Below are positions 61,702 through 64,000 of a DNA stretch of 64,000 nt, in pieces. This DNA comes from Echinostoma caproni (Eukaryota > Platyhelminthes > Trematoda > Plagiorchiida > Echinostomatidae). The DNA is taken from NCBI GenBank assembly GCA_900618425.1, contig UZAN01039671.1:41305-105304 (forward strand), read 5' to 3'. The position numbers and the translations under genes are program-made. Below the pieces are notes generated by a model. The model was given only the letters and a program-made list of their open reading frames with translations. It was not told where the DNA came from and searched no databases. The first letter of the stretch is position 1; every line of letters begins with the position of its first letter.

Positions 61702-61990
61702 GCTGGCTGGCTGGCTGGCTGGTTGGCTGGCTGGCTGGCTGGCTGGCAACTGGTTCAAGTATCACATAACATCCGAATACGGTCAAAGCAAGCGGTCAAA
61801 CATTAGGCGAATCAATCAGCACGGGTAGTTTAGAACTAGCGTTTGACTGATTGAAGTCAATCGATATTGTAATTGAGTTCGTTCGTATAGAATCAGTGCT
61901 TGCGTGTGTGGTAGCAGGCATTATCAGCCAGTCAATCAAGCCGACCACAGTCATCCATAACAAATATATCAGTCCATTGTGGGTCAAAAC
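61560..61990 (+). repeat. Dispersed repeat, family F, copy 2, with (GGCT)n
   Basis: Homologous to 46448-46860 (gaatcaatcagcacgggtag, gactgattgaagtcaatcgat, ttatcagccagtcaatcaag, ccgaccacag). Here the GGCA/GGCT site is expanded and the TG site is short. Confidence 0.7.
61640..61747. repeat. (GGCA)n(GGCT)n tetranucleotide repeat
   Basis: A few GGCA units, then about 23 GGCT units with two variant units. Long frames here (Trp-Leu-Ala-Gly or Ser-Gln-Pro-Ala repeats) are translation artefacts. Confidence 0.95.
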
Positions 61991-62215
61991 ATAGATTACG
62001 ATGCTGCTGCTGATGATGATGACTCAATCGATGATAAAAATAGTCATTCAATCATTAGAATACCACTACATACAACTGGAATAAGGGTACAGATCTGGAC
62101 ACTGAATCAGTTGCCAATCTTCAGATCTCATGAAGTGCAATAATTGAATGGAATGAAGATGGTTCTTCAGCACTAGCAAAGTCATTGACATAGGTCACAA
62201 TGGATAAAAAACTAG

Positions 62216-62599
62216 TTGGTTAGTTGCACTAGAACACATTGTTCAACAATGAGAGTTCTAAATTCTCAGTTATCGCGAGTTTTACGATTATGTAAACCAC
62301 AATACGAAACATATGGCGCACCGTTTGTAAATAAAATAACTAACCCTGAATATCCATACTTTTTGAACAGACCATTTGCAATCTCATGTAACGAGTTCAT
62401 TCTCTTGAGGTGCGTTGTTTTACCAAGTCCACAATTCAAGGTTGACGAAATCATATCCAGTCAAAAATTGCCTTATTACACGATTTGGCGCACATTCGGG
62501 GGCCAAACATTTCACAAGAGCACGTGCAAATATACTAAGTTCCACGGAGTAAACTCAAACCAGTGGAAAAATCAGCCCAANAGTCAGCTGGTGAAGTAA
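62216..62599 (+). other. Unassigned open frame, possible exon(s)
   Basis: A 127-codon frame with an internal Met at 62249 (MRVLNSQLSRVLRLC). The balanced composition (NPEYPYFLNRPF, KLPYYTIWRTFGGQ) looks more protein-like than most frames here. The second half distantly recalls the LPVY...GG pattern of mitochondrial ribosomal protein mL49, but I would not assign it. A possible donor AG|GTGCGT lies at 62410. It begins just beyond the MEG end, so it may be the next gene. Confidence 0.25.
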
Positions 62600-62867
62600 C
62601 TGTGGAAGAGTAATACACTTTGGTGCCTACTTGAACATATTTGAATGTGGAGTGAGTAGAAGAGATTGGAACACATTCAGATGATGCGGATTTAAACGGG
62701 TAACAATATTTGCACTGTATTTTGTGAGCCAATGTATCACAGGCCTTGGTATGTAGAGAGACTGCGCGACAGAGTGAATGAGTTTTTGGCAAATTATAAT
62801 ACATGGATAAATTTCTTTGTGACATGCATATCACCATTATCTTTTGTAATAAAGCAGGAAAAATCAC

Positions 62868-63717
62868 TGAGAGTAAGATACAGGCACGGATAAACTGTGC
62901 TTATCAGATGGGAGGGAAGGGACAATTGCTTAAGGCGTAGGCCAAAAAAGAAGACCTTCTGGTGTTTGCAAGGACATTGCTGATATGCTCAGATCAAGCA
63001 AGATAATGATCGAGATGAACACTCAAGTATTTAACTGATGTTACCCCAGAGACTGAGGAGTGGCATCATTAGATGATGGCTGGCACGTGTCAAAAGAGAG
63101 AATCATGTTTACGTAATCCTAAAGGGAGAAAATAAAGCATCAACACATTAAGATGGCCTCATGGAAAGGCCATGTGCAGAAAGCTACTCTACAGGTTGTG
63201 AGATACCAAGAAAGGAAAGTAAGGAGAACATAGTGCTTGAGATAGGCTAAACCAAAGATCCAGTTGTCAGTCAAGAGTCATTGCAAACAGTCATAAAAGC
63301 TAGATAAGTAGAATCAGACGACTGTGCCACTGTAGCACGTAAACTGTTTCGGAAAGGAAACGTAGTGGATGGACTCCATGCTTTGTTCGAATAGAAAGAA
63401 GCTGAACTCCATCAGCATTTCTAAATGCATCATTTTTGTCTGGAAAGCAAATTCCGACAGTTTTGCATTTAGTTTGCGAGCAATGGCAAAGTAAAATGCA
63501 CTAGGAAAGCTGAAGCGTCAAGGATAGATCGTATACAACAACATATTTATTATTAATTATTATTATTTAAATTTATTTTTGAGGGTTGCACTTCTCATAG
63601 TTCTGTCGAATCGGTCACCCACAGAAAGGTGCGAAATACTAGATGGGACGGTGACATTCCATTCTTCCTTTGTATTTTCATTTTACTTCCTTTTATCGAA
63701 TACACAAAGATACGATT
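62868..63717 (+). other. Purine-rich plus-strand stretch, unidentified
   Basis: 62,880-63,540 is rich in A and G on the plus strand with many GAAAG/GGAAAG runs and broken frames. It could be decayed element coding sequence. No family recognised. Confidence 0.3.
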
Positions 63718-63855
63718 CTTAGGGAGGAAAAGCAGCCAATCAAAAGGCTGCCATTCAACACACTAAGGGGGAAATCAGACGATGGTGGTGAGATTCGATC
63801 ACACATCCCCGGGGTGAACTTATCATTGGGACATCACCCCCCACCCCCGACCCCG
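63718..63855 (-). repeat. tRNA-related SINE, family B, copy 4
   Basis: gaaaagcagccaatcaaaaggctgcc, then ggtgagattcgatcacac and cggggtgaacttatcattgggacatcacc. Same layout as 13322 and 57886. Confidence 0.75.
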
Positions 63856-64000
63856 GGAGTAACAGAAGAATCAAAAAGATTCGACAGTTTTCTCGGGAGC
63901 AGTTTTTTTTTTTTTTTGAAACAATGTGTTGATCATAAGCGAAATTTAGACGACGAACTTTAATCCTAATGGACTTGAATACCTTCTTCATCAAATGGTG

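Noticed and set aside
61514..61786. Open frames with Ser-Gln-Pro-Ala or Trp-Leu-Ala-Gly repeats
   Set aside because: Pure translation of a GGCT tetranucleotide repeat.

Overview
This window looks like a piece of a parasitic flatworm (probably digenean trematode) genome. It is AT-rich and gene-sparse. It is littered with tRNA-related short repeats and with decayed retroelements of the Penelope-like, RTE-like and CR1/Jockey-like types. Above all it carries what I read as one very large micro-exon gene (MEG), a gene architecture known from schistosomes and other parasitic flatworms. No prokaryotic gene, operon, rRNA, CRISPR or phage signal is present. Apart from retroelement remnants and one unassigned exon, the open frames longer than 60 codons do not look like genes.

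The main result is a plus-strand array of tiny exons running from position 9 to about 60.3 kb, so it fills nearly the whole window. The first coding exon (9-84) encodes a signal-peptide-like start. It is followed by at least 36 internal exons of 12, 18, 21, 24, 27, 30, 36, 42 or 48 nt (19 of them exactly 27 nt), each with an AG acceptor, mostly behind a clear pyrimidine tract, and a GTRNG-type donor. All lengths are multiples of three, and all exons are open when introns are placed after the first base of a codon (phase 1). The signal exon also ends in phase 1. In the other two registers several exons contain stop codons. The 27.2-33.3 kb cluster encodes related Cys/Ser/Gly-rich 9-residue blocks (CSGC, CSAC, SGCSSC, GCGC). 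A group of 12-nt exons encoding WNI, CSQ, WNC, LPL and GNP lies at 0.7-6.7 kb. A terminal exon with an in-phase stop lies at 60,277-60,296, about 250 nt before an AATAAA. If every confident exon were included up to that stop, the product would be about 327 residues, secreted and Cys-rich. Skipping any micro-exon keeps the frame, so one gene could give many variant proteins.

Layout: 0-7 kb, signal exon plus 12-nt exons. 7-11 kb, a GC-richer dispersed repeat. 11-27 kb, sparse 27-48-nt exons in long introns that also hold SINE-like repeats, a Penelope GIY-YIG remnant (14.9-15.4 kb) and an RTE-like remnant (23.9-24.2 kb). 27-33.5 kb, the densest exon cluster with another RTE-like remnant (30.0-30.4 kb, minus). 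34-48 kb, further micro-exons and several inverted SINE pairs. 48-50 kb, a CR1/Jockey-like LINE interrupted by a 505-N gap that is probably false. 50-61 kb, last exons and 3' end. 61-64 kb, a microsatellite-bearing repeat, an unexplained open frame and a SINE. Two N gaps occur at 124-329 and 49175-49679, with single Ns at 34436, 48779, 51502, 57602 and 62581.

Exon calls rest on splice signals, length periodicity and shared register read by eye. No transcript evidence was available.
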